A stretch of DNA of 64,000 nucleotides from Clostridium isatidis. Lineage in GTDB: Bacteria; Bacillota; Clostridia; Clostridiales; Clostridiaceae. The stretch is taken from NCBI RefSeq assembly GCF_002285495.1, contig NZ_CP016786.1, positions 86,001-150,000 on the forward strand, given 5' to 3'. The notes under the pieces were generated by a model. It did not search any database. It saw nothing but the letters and a program-made list of their open reading frames with translations, and was not told the origin of the DNA. Made by a program: the position numbers and the translations under genes. The first letter of the stretch is position 1. The number at the start of each line of letters is the position of its first letter. Positions 27,823 to 37,620 of the stretch are shown one piece after another.

Positions 27823-28395
27823 ATGGAAAAGCTTAAAGAAAAAATATTAAATGAAGGCAAGGTTAGAGAAGGAAATATATTAAAGGTGGACTGTTTTTTA
27901 AATCATCAAATGGATATTAAATTTTTAAATGAAGTTGGACAAGAATTTAGAGAAAGATTTAAGGATATTAAAGTAGACAAGATTCTAACCATTGAGGCTT
28001 CAGGGATTGGAATAGCAGCAATAGTTTCACAATATTTTGATTATGTTCCAGTAGTATTTGCTAAAAAGACAGAAAGCTTAAACTTAGATAAGGAAGTTTA
28101 TGAAGCAGAAGTAGCTTCCTTTACAAAGAAGAAAACTTATAAGGTTAGAGTTGGCAAGCAATTCATAAAAGAAGGCGAAAATATATTAATAATAGATGAC
28201 TTCTTAGCTAAAGGTTGTGCTGCTAAAGGAATGATAGATTTAGTTAATCAGGCAGGAGCAAACTTAGTTGGAATTGGGATAGTTATAGAAAAGGGCTTCC
28301 AAGAAGGAAGAGAAGTGCTGGAAGGAATGGGAGCAAGGGTTGAATCTTTAGCTATAATAGATAAATTTGAAGATGGAAAAATAGTATTTAGATAA
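27823..28395 (+). CDS. xpt: Xanthine phosphoribosyltransferase
   Basis: A 190-residue type I phosphoribosyltransferase converting xanthine and PRPP to XMP for purine salvage. EASGIGIAAIVSQYF and the PRPP loop ILIIDDFLAKGCAAKG near residue 125 are diagnostic. It is preceded by AAGGAG and a guanine-type riboswitch, so it should be off when guanine or hypoxanthine is abundant. It ends in a strong terminator. Confidence 0.95.
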   Translation: MEKLKEKILNEGKVREGNILKVDCFLNHQMDIKFLNEVGQEFRERFKDIKVDKILTIEASGIGIAAIVSQYFDYVPVVFAKKTESLNLDKEVYEAEVASFTKKKTYKVRVGKQFIKEGENILIIDDFLAKGCAAKGMIDLVNQAGANLVGIGIVIEKGFQEGREVLEGMGARVESLAIIDKFEDGKIVFR

Positions 28396-28415
28396 TTAAT
28401 AATTAACAATAAACA

Positions 28416-28447
28416 AAAAGACTTAGCAGAAGCTAAGTCTTTTTGTT
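28416..28447 (+). terminator. Terminator after xpt
   Basis: AAAGACTTAGC and GCTAAGTCTTT form a stem followed by TTTTGTTTT. Confidence 0.85.
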
Positions 28448-28499
28448 TTATAATATAAAATTATTAAATTCATCAGATTACTTTTTTACCTACTATCTG

Positions 28500-30515
28500 T
28501 TATCTATTAAGATAGTATTCCATAACATTTCTTACCTTTGGAACAGTAAAATGGCTATGTCCTCTATCCTTAACATCTTCAATAATCATAGCTAAGGAAA
28601 TTTTTGATGTATCTGTATCAACAGAAACAAACCATCCATTTTCGGTACCTGAAGTATCATCTTGGGATTGTTTTATTTCGGCAGTACCTGTTTTTCCAGC
28701 AACTCTAAAGCCAGGAACGGCCCCATCTGGAATTGTAGCACCAGGATCATTAATTAAGGCTGTAAATGCATCTATTAATACTGGTAAATTATCATTTAAT
28801 ATAGCTTGTTCTTTCCAAACTACTGCTTCAGAATTTTCGCTTATTACTAATCTTGGCTTCATTATATTACCTTCATTAGCTAAAGCGCTGTAGGATAAGG
28901 CCACATGTAAAGGTGTCATCATTATTTCACCTTGTCCATATCCTGTATCTGCTAATAGAATTTCATTATCTAAATTTCCATCATTAGAAATTTGAGAAAG
29001 TTCCATTGGATATTCAAAAGGTAGTTCTTCACCAATTCCAAACTTTTTAATGCCATTAATAAATTTTTCACTGCCTAATTCTAAAGCTACTTGACCATAA
29101 TAGATATTATCTGAATGGTTGACAGCATCTTTTAAGCTAACTGCTTTTCCTGGATCTGTTACTCTGGTTATTTTATAATCTCCCCAAGAATTATCCTTTT
29201 GCCAAGTTAAACCTTCAATATCTCTAGTAGAATTAGGGGCTATTATAGTATTTTCTAAGCCAATTACAGAAGTTAAAAGTTTCATTGTTGATCCAGGAGA
29301 ATAGATTTTATTAAATCTATTTATTTCATCAGCATCCCCTATTTCTTCCCATTTAGCTTTCTGCGTTTTAGTTACATAAGTTGTAAATACATTGGAATCA
29401 AAAGATGGAGAGCTTATCATAGCTAACACTTCACCGGTTTTAGGATTTACAGCAGTTGCAGCTCCTTTTTCACCATTCATTTCACTATATATTTTCTTTT
29501 GAAGCTCTGTATCAATGGAAGTTTTAATATCCTTTCCATCCTTACTTTCTATAGATGCTATAGTTATTTTTTCTGTAGCTCGTTCTATATATATTTCAGC
29601 AAAATCTTGTCCTCGTAAAGTTTCTTCAAATACTTGTTCTAAGCCAGCTTTACCAATTAGGCTTGTATCATGATATCCTTTACCCTTATTAGCTTCTAGT
29701 TCTTCAGCAGTGATATTTCCTATATAACCGATTAATCTACCAAAGGCTTCACCACCTTTATAAACTCTACCTTCCTTTTCTCTAATTAAAATACCTTCTT
29801 CTTCTCTATTCTTTAAGTTAGATAACCTAGTATCCTCTGGTAATATATCAACTAAAGGAATAAAATGTTCTGGATTAGTATTTTCGTTAAGTTTTGTTTT
29901 TATATTATCTTCGCTTATATCAAGAGTACTTGCAATTTCAGTTATTTTAGCATCTATATCACCCTTATTAAATTTAGCTGGATAAATACCAACAGTGTTA
30001 AGAATTCCATCTTGAGCTAGAGGATTACCATCTTTATCTAATATGCTGCCTCTTTTTGCTGGAACTGTATTAACCCAAACTTTATCATCCTTAATCATTT
30101 GAGGAAATATTAAACCTTCATCCCATTTTATTTTATATTCTTTGTTTTCTTTAATTAAGGATAATTTATAACCAGTAAGAGTTATATTTCCAGCTATAGA
30201 ATTCATAGTTACCTTAAATGGAATATTAACTCCATCTTTTTCTTTTGCTCTATCCCCATCAGGTTCTACTATTAGATCATTAGCATTTATAGCAGAAAAT
30301 ATATTATTATATCTAGTAACGAAATCTTTTTCAGATAAGCTTTCTTTTATATCTTCAGTTAACATTTCGTACATACCACTATAATCAGCTTGTACCCATT
30401 TTTCAACATAAACATCAAAGGTTTTTTGAGCTTTATCTAGACTAGAACATCCAGACGTTAGAAGTATAAATGATAATAATAGTACAGATACTATTATTGG
30501 TTTTTTATTTTTCAT
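28500..30515 (-). CDS. Class B penicillin-binding protein with MecA-type N-terminal domain
   Basis: A 671-residue lipoprotein-type PBP: the lipobox LLTSGC puts the lipidated Cys at 23. An NTF2-like MecA_N domain (about 25-140) is followed by a PBP dimerisation domain (about 145-330) and a transpeptidase. Catalytic motifs are S409-T-M-K412, S468-D-N470 and KTGTAE near residue 627. It cross-links peptidoglycan outside the membrane. The architecture is that of low-affinity PBPs such as MecA/PBP5fm and Bacillus PBP3, so reduced beta-lactam affinity is possible but not shown. ATG 30515 has GGAGGT upstream. Confidence 0.92.
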   Translation of the reverse strand: MKNKKPIIVSVLLLSFILLTSGCSSLDKAQKTFDVYVEKWVQADYSGMYEMLTEDIKESLSEKDFVTRYNNIFSAINANDLIVEPDGDRAKEKDGVNIPFKVTMNSIAGNITLTGYKLSLIKENKEYKIKWDEGLIFPQMIKDDKVWVNTVPAKRGSILDKDGNPLAQDGILNTVGIYPAKFNKGDIDAKITEIASTLDISEDNIKTKLNENTNPEHFIPLVDILPEDTRLSNLKNREEEGILIREKEGRVYKGGEAFGRLIGYIGNITAEELEANKGKGYHDTSLIGKAGLEQVFEETLRGQDFAEIYIERATEKITIASIESKDGKDIKTSIDTELQKKIYSEMNGEKGAATAVNPKTGEVLAMISSPSFDSNVFTTYVTKTQKAKWEEIGDADEINRFNKIYSPGSTMKLLTSVIGLENTIIAPNSTRDIEGLTWQKDNSWGDYKITRVTDPGKAVSLKDAVNHSDNIYYGQVALELGSEKFINGIKKFGIGEELPFEYPMELSQISNDGNLDNEILLADTGYGQGEIMMTPLHVALSYSALANEGNIMKPRLVISENSEAVVWKEQAILNDNLPVLIDAFTALINDPGATIPDGAVPGFRVAGKTGTAEIKQSQDDTSGTENGWFVSVDTDTSKISLAMIIEDVKDRGHSHFTVPKVRNVMEYYLNR

Positions 30516-30598
30516 ATATAAAATTACCTCCATTTTTATTGTATTAATATAAATTATACACCAAAACAAGGAACTTACATAATATACTTATTATAATA

Positions 30599-30622
30599 AT
30601 AAAAAAAGCGCCTTAGCGCTTT
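30599..30622 (-). terminator. Rho-independent terminator on the minus strand, upstream of the PBP gene
   Basis: AAAAGCGC and GCGCTTTT form a perfect 8-base stem with a CTTA-type loop; on the minus strand it is followed by seven T. No minus-strand gene lies just upstream of it, so it may end a small untranslated transcript. On the plus strand the T-run is only four bases. Confidence 0.65.
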
Positions 30623-30814
30623 TGATGTATAAATATATGGGGGATTTTCTGCTTAAGCAGGCTACATTTATATTATTTACATAAATGATAAATTTATACA
30701 GTGGAATAAAATATTTTTATTTTATTAATATAACTAACAATGCTTATTAGTTGAATATATTTATCAACAGTGCTATCATAAGAAAAAGAAAGTATTTTTA
30801 TAGAGGTGATGATA

Positions 30815-32290
30815 ATGAAGGTATCATATAGAGCTTTTGGTTGTTCTGAAGTAGAAGTAAGGGTTATATATTTACTTGAAAATAAGCTTACTTTACCTAA
30901 GGAAGAACTAAATAAAAACATATCTTATGCACAAGGCAGAAACTTATTTAATGGAAAAAATGGTGAGTTATATACTTTTACAATGGATTTAATGGGAAAC
31001 TATCAAACTGTTGTATTAGTAGGATTAGGAAAAGAAGAAGAATTAAATCTTGATAAAATTAGAAAGGCAACTGCTAAGGCAATAAGAAAAGCAAAGGAAT
31101 TAAAGGCAAATAAAGTATTTTTAAGACTTCCAGTTAATAATAAATTAACTGTTGAAGAAATGGCTAAAAATGCTACAATAGCTGCTCACTTAGCTGATTA
31201 TACTTTTAATAAGTATAAAACAGATAAGGAAAAAGAAAATGATATTGTGGTATCAATAGGAGTACATGGATTAAAAGAAGCAAGTTCTGAAGTTCTTGAA
31301 GCTATTGAAGAAGGAAATGCAATAGGCAAGGGAATAATTTTAGCTAGAGATTTAGTTAATGAGCCTGCAAATGTTATTTATCCTGAAACCTTAGCCCAAG
31401 CAGCTATTGATGCTGGTAAAGAAAATGGTTTTGAAGTAGAAGTTTATGGGCTTGAAAAAATTAAGGAATTAAAAATGGAAGCTTTCTATAGTGTAGCTAA
31501 AGCTTCTGAAAAAGAACCTAAACTTATAGTTATGAGATATTTTGGAAATCCTGAAGGAAAGGGAGAAATTTTAGGTCTTGTAGGAAAGGGCCTAACTTAT
31601 GACTCTGGCGGATATTCACTTAAACCAACTTCTGGAATGGTTGATATGAAGTCAGATATGGGCGGAGCAGCATCAGTTATAGGTGCAATGTCTATTATTT
31701 CAAGACAAAAATTAAAAATTAATGCTGTTGGTGTAATAGCAGCCTGTGAAAATATGATTTCTGGCAGTGCATATAAACCTGGAGATATAATAGGAAGTAT
31801 GGCAGGAAAAACTATTGAAATAAGAAATACAGATGCTGAAGGAAGATTAACTTTAGTAGATGCAGTGACATATATTATAGAAAAGGAAAATGCTAGTGAA
31901 GTTATTGACTTAGCAACATTAACAGGTGCTGCTTTAGTTGCTCTTGGAGATACTACAACAGCAGTTGTTACAAATAATGATAAGTTCTATGGAGAACTTA
32001 AAGAAGTATCATCTTATACTGGAGAAAAGTTCTGGCAGCTTCCATCTTTTGATGAATATAAAGAAATGGTAAAATCAGAAATTGCTGATCTAAATAATAG
32101 TCCGGGAAGAAATGCTGGCACTATAACAGCAGGCTTATTTATAGGAGAATTTGTTAAAGATAAACCATGGTTACATTTAGATATAGCTGGAACAGCTTGG
32201 GCAGATAAGAAAACAGATTTAACTATAAAAGGTGGTACAGGAAGTCCAGTTTATACATTGTATGAATTGGTTAAGAAAAAAAGTAAATAA
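30815..32290 (+). CDS. pepA: Leucyl aminopeptidase, M17 family
   Basis: A 491-residue cytosolic aminopeptidase, active as a hexamer with two metal ions. The metal-binding segments GKGLTYDSGGYSLKP and NTDAEGRLTLVDA are both present, as are SDMGGAASV and the C-terminal HLDIAGTAW. ATG 30815 follows GAGGTG at the proper distance; the frame is open to a GTG at 30806. It probably recycles peptides and may detoxify cysteinyl-glycine. Confidence 0.94.
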   Translation: MKVSYRAFGCSEVEVRVIYLLENKLTLPKEELNKNISYAQGRNLFNGKNGELYTFTMDLMGNYQTVVLVGLGKEEELNLDKIRKATAKAIRKAKELKANKVFLRLPVNNKLTVEEMAKNATIAAHLADYTFNKYKTDKEKENDIVVSIGVHGLKEASSEVLEAIEEGNAIGKGIILARDLVNEPANVIYPETLAQAAIDAGKENGFEVEVYGLEKIKELKMEAFYSVAKASEKEPKLIVMRYFGNPEGKGEILGLVGKGLTYDSGGYSLKPTSGMVDMKSDMGGAASVIGAMSIISRQKLKINAVGVIAACENMISGSAYKPGDIIGSMAGKTIEIRNTDAEGRLTLVDAVTYIIEKENASEVIDLATLTGAALVALGDTTTAVVTNNDKFYGELKEVSSYTGEKFWQLPSFDEYKEMVKSEIADLNNSPGRNAGTITAGLFIGEFVKDKPWLHLDIAGTAWADKKTDLTIKGGTGSPVYTLYELVKKKSK

Positions 32291-32308
32291 TAATCCGTTT
32301 TTTTTATC

Positions 32309-32337
32309 TTGACAGAAATTAAAACTGATTGTAGAAT
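32309..32337 (+). promoter_or_regulatory. Sigma-A promoter of the threonine operon
   Basis: TTGACA and TAGAAT with a 17-base spacer, just before the T-box leader. Confidence 0.75.
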
Positions 32338-32343
32338 GTAGAA

Positions 32344-32562
32344 TAAAAAAGCTATGATTGGGAAGAGTAAATTCATCAAGGTCAAAAGAGAGAGAAGTTC
32401 ACCGGCTGAAAGACTTCTTTGATACAATGGATTGAAAACCACCCAGGAGCTCAGTTCTGAAATTTAGTAGGAATATGCGTGTGGTAAGCGTTAATACCAA
32501 TTTGCTGTAATAGGTGGATACGAGATTTACACTCGTCCTTTTTAGGATGAGTGTTTTTTTAT
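32344..32562 (+). promoter_or_regulatory. T-box riboswitch, threonine specific, with terminator
   Basis: The leader has AAGAGTAA (S-turn), GGCTGAAAG (distal loop), then GAAA followed by the specifier ACC at 32438-32440 and a purine. This lines up base for base with the GAAG-ATG-G arrangement in the metG leader. The T-box proper is a divergent AGGTGGATACGAG at 32512-32524. The terminator arms are 32529-32539 and 32544-32554 with an eight-T run. ACC is a Thr codon, matching the threonine biosynthesis genes downstream. Confidence 0.88.
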
Positions 32563-32613
32563 ACAAAATAATAATTATCAGAAAATAAGCAATAATCAAA
32601 AAAGGGGGCTAAT

Positions 32614-33927
32614 ATGAATAATATTATTGTTGTAAAATTTGGGGGCAGCTCCTTAGCAAATGGAGCTCAATTTAAAAAAGTAAAAGAAATAATATCTGAA
32701 GATGAAAGGAGAAGATTTATTATACCATCTGCGCCTGGCAAACGGAATGGCAAGGATCATAAGGTAACAGACCTTCTATATATGTGCCATCAACTTGCAT
32801 CTCATGGTCTTAATTTTGAAGAAGTATTTAAAATAATAAAGGATAGATATGTAGAAATATGCAGGGAACTTAGTCTAGAAATAGATATTGAGAGTTATTT
32901 AAATGAAATTAAAAATAATATAAGAGATGGTGCATCTAGGGATTATACAGCTAGCAGAGGTGAGTACCTAAATGGAATTATTCTTGCAAATTATTTGGGG
33001 TTTAAGTTTATTGATGCAAAAGAAATAATTTCCTTTAATAATGATGGTACTTTCAATGAAATTGATACAGAAAGAAAGGTTAGAGAAGGTCTTAAAGATA
33101 TAGATTATGCAGTTATTCCAGGTTTTTATGGCTCTAAAGAAAATAATGAAATAGTAACTTTTTCAAGGGGAGGGTCAGATATTACTGGATCAATTATAGC
33201 TAATGGGGTAAAAGCTGATAAATATGAAAATTGGACAGATGTTTCAGGTTTTTTAGTGGCTGATCCTAATATAGTAAAAGATCCTAATCCTATGGAAGTT
33301 GTGACATATAAAGAGCTAAGGGAACTATCTTATATGGGAGCATCTGTACTTCATGAGGAGGCAATTTTTCCAGTTAGAAAATATGGTATTCCGATAAATA
33401 TAAGAAATACTAATAGACCAGGAGATAAAGGAACCATGATAGTCAATGATGCAACACCAGTAAATTCTAAAGGAATTACAGGAATATCAGGGAAAAAGGA
33501 TTTTACAGTAATATCTATCGAAAAAACATTAATGACTTCAGAAAAAGACTTTTTTAGAAAGGTTATATCTGTATTCGAAACAAATGATATATCAATTGAG
33601 CATATGCCTTCAAGTATAGATTCTATTTCTGTGGTAGTTCCTGCTTCTGAAATAAGTTCTAAATTAAAAAAGGTAATAGAAGAAATTCGCATCTTATGTA
33701 ATCCTGATAATATAGAAACTTATCCAGATATGGCTTTAATAGCTGTAGTAGGGAGGGGAATGATTAGAACAAAGGGGATTTCGGCTAAGATATTTACATC
33801 TTTAGGAAAGGCTGAAATTAATACCAGAATGATAATTCAAGGATCTAGTGAACTAAATATAATCATTGGTGTAGAAAATGACGATTTTGAAAAAGCAATA
33901 GAAGCAATTTATAAGGTGTTTTATTAA
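32614..33927 (+). CDS. Aspartate kinase
   Basis: A 437-residue enzyme phosphorylating aspartate, the first step to threonine, methionine and lysine. The kinase domain has VVKFGGSSLANG at the N-terminus and FSRGGSDITGS near residue 190. Two C-terminal ACT domains (about 305-437) imply feedback control, probably by threonine given the operon. First gene of ask-hom-thrC-thrB, under the Thr T-box. AAGGGGG precedes the ATG. Confidence 0.94.
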   Translation: MNNIIVVKFGGSSLANGAQFKKVKEIISEDERRRFIIPSAPGKRNGKDHKVTDLLYMCHQLASHGLNFEEVFKIIKDRYVEICRELSLEIDIESYLNEIKNNIRDGASRDYTASRGEYLNGIILANYLGFKFIDAKEIISFNNDGTFNEIDTERKVREGLKDIDYAVIPGFYGSKENNEIVTFSRGGSDITGSIIANGVKADKYENWTDVSGFLVADPNIVKDPNPMEVVTYKELRELSYMGASVLHEEAIFPVRKYGIPINIRNTNRPGDKGTMIVNDATPVNSKGITGISGKKDFTVISIEKTLMTSEKDFFRKVISVFETNDISIEHMPSSIDSISVVVPASEISSKLKKVIEEIRILCNPDNIETYPDMALIAVVGRGMIRTKGISAKIFTSLGKAEINTRMIIQGSSELNIIIGVENDDFEKAIEAIYKVFY

Positions 33928-33958
33928 AAGTGAAAAAGCATAAATAGGAGGGTGCAGT

Positions 33959-35173
33959 ATGGTTAATATAGGTTTATTAGGTCTTGGAACAGTAGGTACA
34001 GGAATAGTAGAAATAATAAATAATAGAAAAGATCAACTAAAGAATATAGTTGGAAAGGATATTAATGTTAAGAAAATTCTTGTCAGAAATTTAAATAAGG
34101 AGAGAGGACTTGATCTTGAAGAAGGCATTTTGACTACTGACTTTAATGAAATTTTAAGGGATAAAGAAATAAGTATTATAGTCGAAGTTACTGGGGATTT
34201 AGAATGCAGCTATGAATATATTACTGAAGCTTTAAAGGCAGGGAAGAATGTTGTTACAGCCAATAAGGCAGTAGTATCTAAATATTTTGAAGAACTTTCG
34301 TCTTTAGCTAGTGAAAAAAATCTTGCCTTTTTATATGAGGGAAGTGTTGGGGGTGGAATACCTGTAATAAAAGCTTTAAAAGAACAGCTTTCCCTTAATG
34401 AAATATTAGAAGTACAAGGTATTCTTAATGGAACTTGTAATTATATCCTAACAAGAATGATAGATGAAGGTAAAAGTTATGATGAAGTTTTAAAAATTGC
34501 TCAGGAATTGGGATATGCTGAAGCGGACCCTACAGCTGACGTAGAAGGGCATGATACTTTAAGAAAGCTTAGAATATTAGCGACCCTGTCATTACAAGGG
34601 AAGATTACTGAAGAAGATATAATTCTTAATGGAATAAGTTCAATTAAATCTTTTGATATAAATAATATAAAATCTATGGATTCTACTATAAAATTAATTG
34701 GGGAAGCAAAAGTTTGCGAAGATGGCTTTACTGCAGTAGTGCAGCCAGTCATAGTTAAAAATAGCAACTATTTTGCTAATGTAAATATGGCTTTTAATTC
34801 TGTTGCTTTTAAAGGAGACAATATTGGGGAACTAAAATTTTATGGAGCTGGTGCTGGTAAGCTGGCTACTGCAAATGCAGTTTTAAGTGATGTGTTAGAT
34901 ATTATTTTAGATAGCTACAGAAAGGGAAATCCATTAGGAGAAAATAATTTGAAAAATAATAATGATAAATTAAAGGGAAATTATTATTTAAGGATTTCTA
35001 CTCCAAATAAAGATATAATCAGTGTTCTAAGGGATATTTCAAACAAGATATTGAGTGAAGAAAGCAATATAGCAATAATAACAGAAGAAGTAGAAATAGC
35101 TAAAATAAATAATCTTATATCTTCATTAGGAATAGATAAAAAAGATTATTTCTTAGCAAGAATACTTCTTTAG
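33959..35173 (+). CDS. hom: Homoserine dehydrogenase
   Basis: 404 residues. A Rossmann domain begins IGLLGLGTVGTGIVEII, then the catalytic domain has GGGIPVIKAL, NGTCNYILTRM and GYAEADPTADVEGHD (the catalytic Asp/Lys region). A C-terminal ACT-like domain (about 330-404) is recognisable. It reduces aspartate semialdehyde to homoserine. It is 31 bases after the aspartokinase and has AGGAGGG upstream. Confidence 0.95.
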   Translation: MVNIGLLGLGTVGTGIVEIINNRKDQLKNIVGKDINVKKILVRNLNKERGLDLEEGILTTDFNEILRDKEISIIVEVTGDLECSYEYITEALKAGKNVVTANKAVVSKYFEELSSLASEKNLAFLYEGSVGGGIPVIKALKEQLSLNEILEVQGILNGTCNYILTRMIDEGKSYDEVLKIAQELGYAEADPTADVEGHDTLRKLRILATLSLQGKITEEDIILNGISSIKSFDINNIKSMDSTIKLIGEAKVCEDGFTAVVQPVIVKNSNYFANVNMAFNSVAFKGDNIGELKFYGAGAGKLATANAVLSDVLDIILDSYRKGNPLGENNLKNNNDKLKGNYYLRISTPNKDIISVLRDISNKILSEESNIAIITEEVEIAKINNLISSLGIDKKDYFLARILL

Positions 35174-35188
35174 AAGGGGGAGAGTTAA

Positions 35189-36673
35189 ATGAGATATATA
35201 AGCACTAGAAATGAAGATATATCAGTAAGTCCTAGTCAGGCTATTATTCAGGGAATATCAAGGGATGGAGGACTTTTTGTCCCTCTTAATACTCCAAAGA
35301 TATCCTTGGAGGAGTTAAAGGATTTAAATTATAAGGATCTTGCTTTTGAAATTATGAGTAAGTTTTTTACAGATTTTGAGGAAAGGGAGCTTAGGGAATG
35401 TATTAAAAAGGCCTACGATGATAAGTTTGATACAGAGCTTATAGCACCATTAGTAAAGCTTGGGGAAGATTATTGCCTTGAATTATATCATGGACCTACC
35501 TTAGCTTTTAAAGATATGGCCTTATCTATACTGCCATATTTATTAAAGCAGTCTTTAAAAATCAATGGAGAAAACAAAGAAGTAGTTATTCTTACTGCTA
35601 CCTCAGGAGATACAGGAAAGGCTGCCTTAGAAGGATTTGCAAAGGTAGATGGGATAAAAATTATAGTATTTTTCCCAGAAGAAGGAGTAAGTAAAATTCA
35701 AAAGCTTCAAATGAGAACTCAAGAGGGAGAAAATACTTATGTTGTAGGTATAAATGGAAATTTTGATGATGCCCAAGGTGGAGTAAAAGCTATTTTTAAT
35801 GATAAGGAGTTTGTAGAATTTTTAAATAAAAATAACTATATATTATCTTCAGCAAATTCTATAAATATAGGAAGGCTAATTCCACAAGTAGTTTATTATT
35901 TTTACAGCTACCTTTTACTAGTTAAGGATAATAAAATTCAACTAGGAGATAAAATTAACTTTGCAGTGCCTACAGGTAACTTTGGAAATATTCTTGCTGC
36001 ATACTATGCAAAGAAAATGGGACTACCTATAAATAAGTTAATATGTGCTTCAAATGAAAATAAGGTTTTAACAGATTTCTTTGATACAGGAATATATGAT
36101 AAAAGAAGAGAACTTATATTAACTAGTTCACCATCTATGGATATATTGATTTCAAGTAATCTTGAAAGGCTTCTTTATCATTTAGATGAGGAAAAGGAAA
36201 AGTTAACAGCCTTATGTATGGAGCAGTTATCAGATGTGGGATTTTATAAAATAGACAAGGATATATTAGGAGACTTTTATGCTGGATATTCTAGCGAAGA
36301 AGAAGTAGCAGATACTATAAAGAAGGTATATAAGAGATTTAATTATTTATTAGATACTCATACAGCAGTAGCCTATAATGTAAGTGAAAAGTATAAAAAA
36401 GAATATAAGGAAGAAGATATAGAAACAATTATTGTTTCTACTGCAAGCCCTTATAAATTCCCGGCCTCTGTTGCTTCCTCAATAGGTCTTGATATAAGAG
36501 ATAGGGATGAATTTGAACTTATAGATATTTTATCTAAAGAGACTAATATAGCTATTCCTAAGGCTATAAAAAATCTTAAGGAGAAAAAAATAATTCATAA
36601 TCATAATTGCAATAAGGAAGATATGAGAAGAATGATAGAAAAGTTTTTAAAAGTAGGTGGGAATAATGATTAA
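35189..36673 (+). CDS. thrC: Threonine synthase
   Basis: A 494-residue PLP enzyme of the long (E. coli/yeast) class that makes threonine from phosphohomoserine. The PLP lysine lies in GPTLAFKDMA near residue 110; ATSGDTGKAALEG and FAVPTGNFGNILAAYYAKKMG bind phosphate and cofactor. AAGGGGG precedes the ATG. Its end overlaps thrB by 8 bases. Confidence 0.95.
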   Translation: MRYISTRNEDISVSPSQAIIQGISRDGGLFVPLNTPKISLEELKDLNYKDLAFEIMSKFFTDFEERELRECIKKAYDDKFDTELIAPLVKLGEDYCLELYHGPTLAFKDMALSILPYLLKQSLKINGENKEVVILTATSGDTGKAALEGFAKVDGIKIIVFFPEEGVSKIQKLQMRTQEGENTYVVGINGNFDDAQGGVKAIFNDKEFVEFLNKNNYILSSANSINIGRLIPQVVYYFYSYLLLVKDNKIQLGDKINFAVPTGNFGNILAAYYAKKMGLPINKLICASNENKVLTDFFDTGIYDKRRELILTSSPSMDILISSNLERLLYHLDEEKEKLTALCMEQLSDVGFYKIDKDILGDFYAGYSSEEEVADTIKKVYKRFNYLLDTHTAVAYNVSEKYKKEYKEEDIETIIVSTASPYKFPASVASSIGLDIRDRDEFELIDILSKETNIAIPKAIKNLKEKKIIHNHNCNKEDMRRMIEKFLKVGGNND

Positions 36674-37556
36674 AATAAGAGTTCCAGCTACTAGTGCAAA
36701 TTTAGGCCCTGGCTTTGATGCCGTAGGTATTGCATTGAATTTATATAATACTTTTACTTTTGAAGAGCTTCCTGAAGGCTTAGAAATTGTAGGTTGTGAT
36801 GATGATTTTAATAATGAAAATAATCTAGTTTATTTGTCCATGAAAAAAACCCTTTCTAAAATGGATTGCAAACTAAGGGGAATTAAAATAACAATGGAGA
36901 ATAATATTCCTGTTTCCAGGGGACTTGGAAGCAGTGCAGCCTGCATAGTAGCAGGGATATTAGGTGCTAATGAGTTGGCAGGAAAACCTTTATCAAAAGA
37001 TGATTTATTAAAGATTGCAACAGAGATAGAGGGACATCCAGATAATGTTGCACCAGCATTGCTTGGAGGTTTAGTAACCTCAATAGTAGAGAGAGAAAAT
37101 GTATTTTATAATAAAATACATGTGGCTAAGGGAATTAAATTTATTGCATTAATTCCTGAATTTACTCTATCTACTAGAGAGGCCAGAGGGGTTTTGCCGA
37201 GGGAAATATCTTTTAAAGATGCAGTATTTAATGTAGGTAGAGTAGCTTTATTAATTTCAGCTCTTTCTAATGGGAAATTTGATTTGTTGAAATATGGGCT
37301 AGAAGATAAGCTTCATCAAAACTATAGAAGTAAACTTATACCTGATTTTGATAAGCTAAAGAGTATCTGTGATAATAATAATGCTTTAGGCACCTTCATA
37401 AGCGGAGCAGGACCAACTATTATAACTATTGTAGATGAAAAAAATAAAGAATTTATATCTAACCTTAGTAAAGAATTAACTTTATTAAGTAATAATTGGT
37501 TAGTTAAGGAATTGGAAATAGATTTAGAAGGAGCAGTTGTATTAGGACAAGAATAA
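36666..37556 (+). CDS. thrB: Homoserine kinase
   Basis: A 296-residue GHMP kinase. PATSANLGPGFDAVG at the N-terminus and the P-loop-like PVSRGLGSSAACIVAG near residue 90 are the family motifs. It phosphorylates homoserine for ThrC. ATG 36666 is inside the last codons of thrC, with AGGTGGG upstream, indicating translational coupling; an in-frame GTG at 36657 is less likely. Confidence 0.94.
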   Translation: MIKIRVPATSANLGPGFDAVGIALNLYNTFTFEELPEGLEIVGCDDDFNNENNLVYLSMKKTLSKMDCKLRGIKITMENNIPVSRGLGSSAACIVAGILGANELAGKPLSKDDLLKIATEIEGHPDNVAPALLGGLVTSIVERENVFYNKIHVAKGIKFIALIPEFTLSTREARGVLPREISFKDAVFNVGRVALLISALSNGKFDLLKYGLEDKLHQNYRSKLIPDFDKLKSICDNNNALGTFISGAGPTIITIVDEKNKEFISNLSKELTLLSNNWLVKELEIDLEGAVVLGQE

Positions 37557-37570
37557 TATAATAGATTAAT

Positions 37571-37620
37571 AAAGGGCTGTCGTAAGGTTAATTGACTTAT
37601 AAGGCGACAGCCTTTACTTT
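37571..37620 (+). terminator. Terminator between thrB and idi, probably bidirectional
   Basis: GGCTGTCG pairs with CGACAGCC, extended by AAAG/CTTT, with T-rich DNA on one side and A-rich DNA on the other. It serves two convergent genes and overlaps the idi stop codon. Confidence 0.75.

Noticed and set aside
37571..37620. GGCTGTCG...CGACAGCC resembles the IS1182 terminal repeat at 41602.
   Set aside because: It lacks the rest of the IS end, sits exactly between convergent genes and is A/T-flanked, so a bidirectional terminator explains it.
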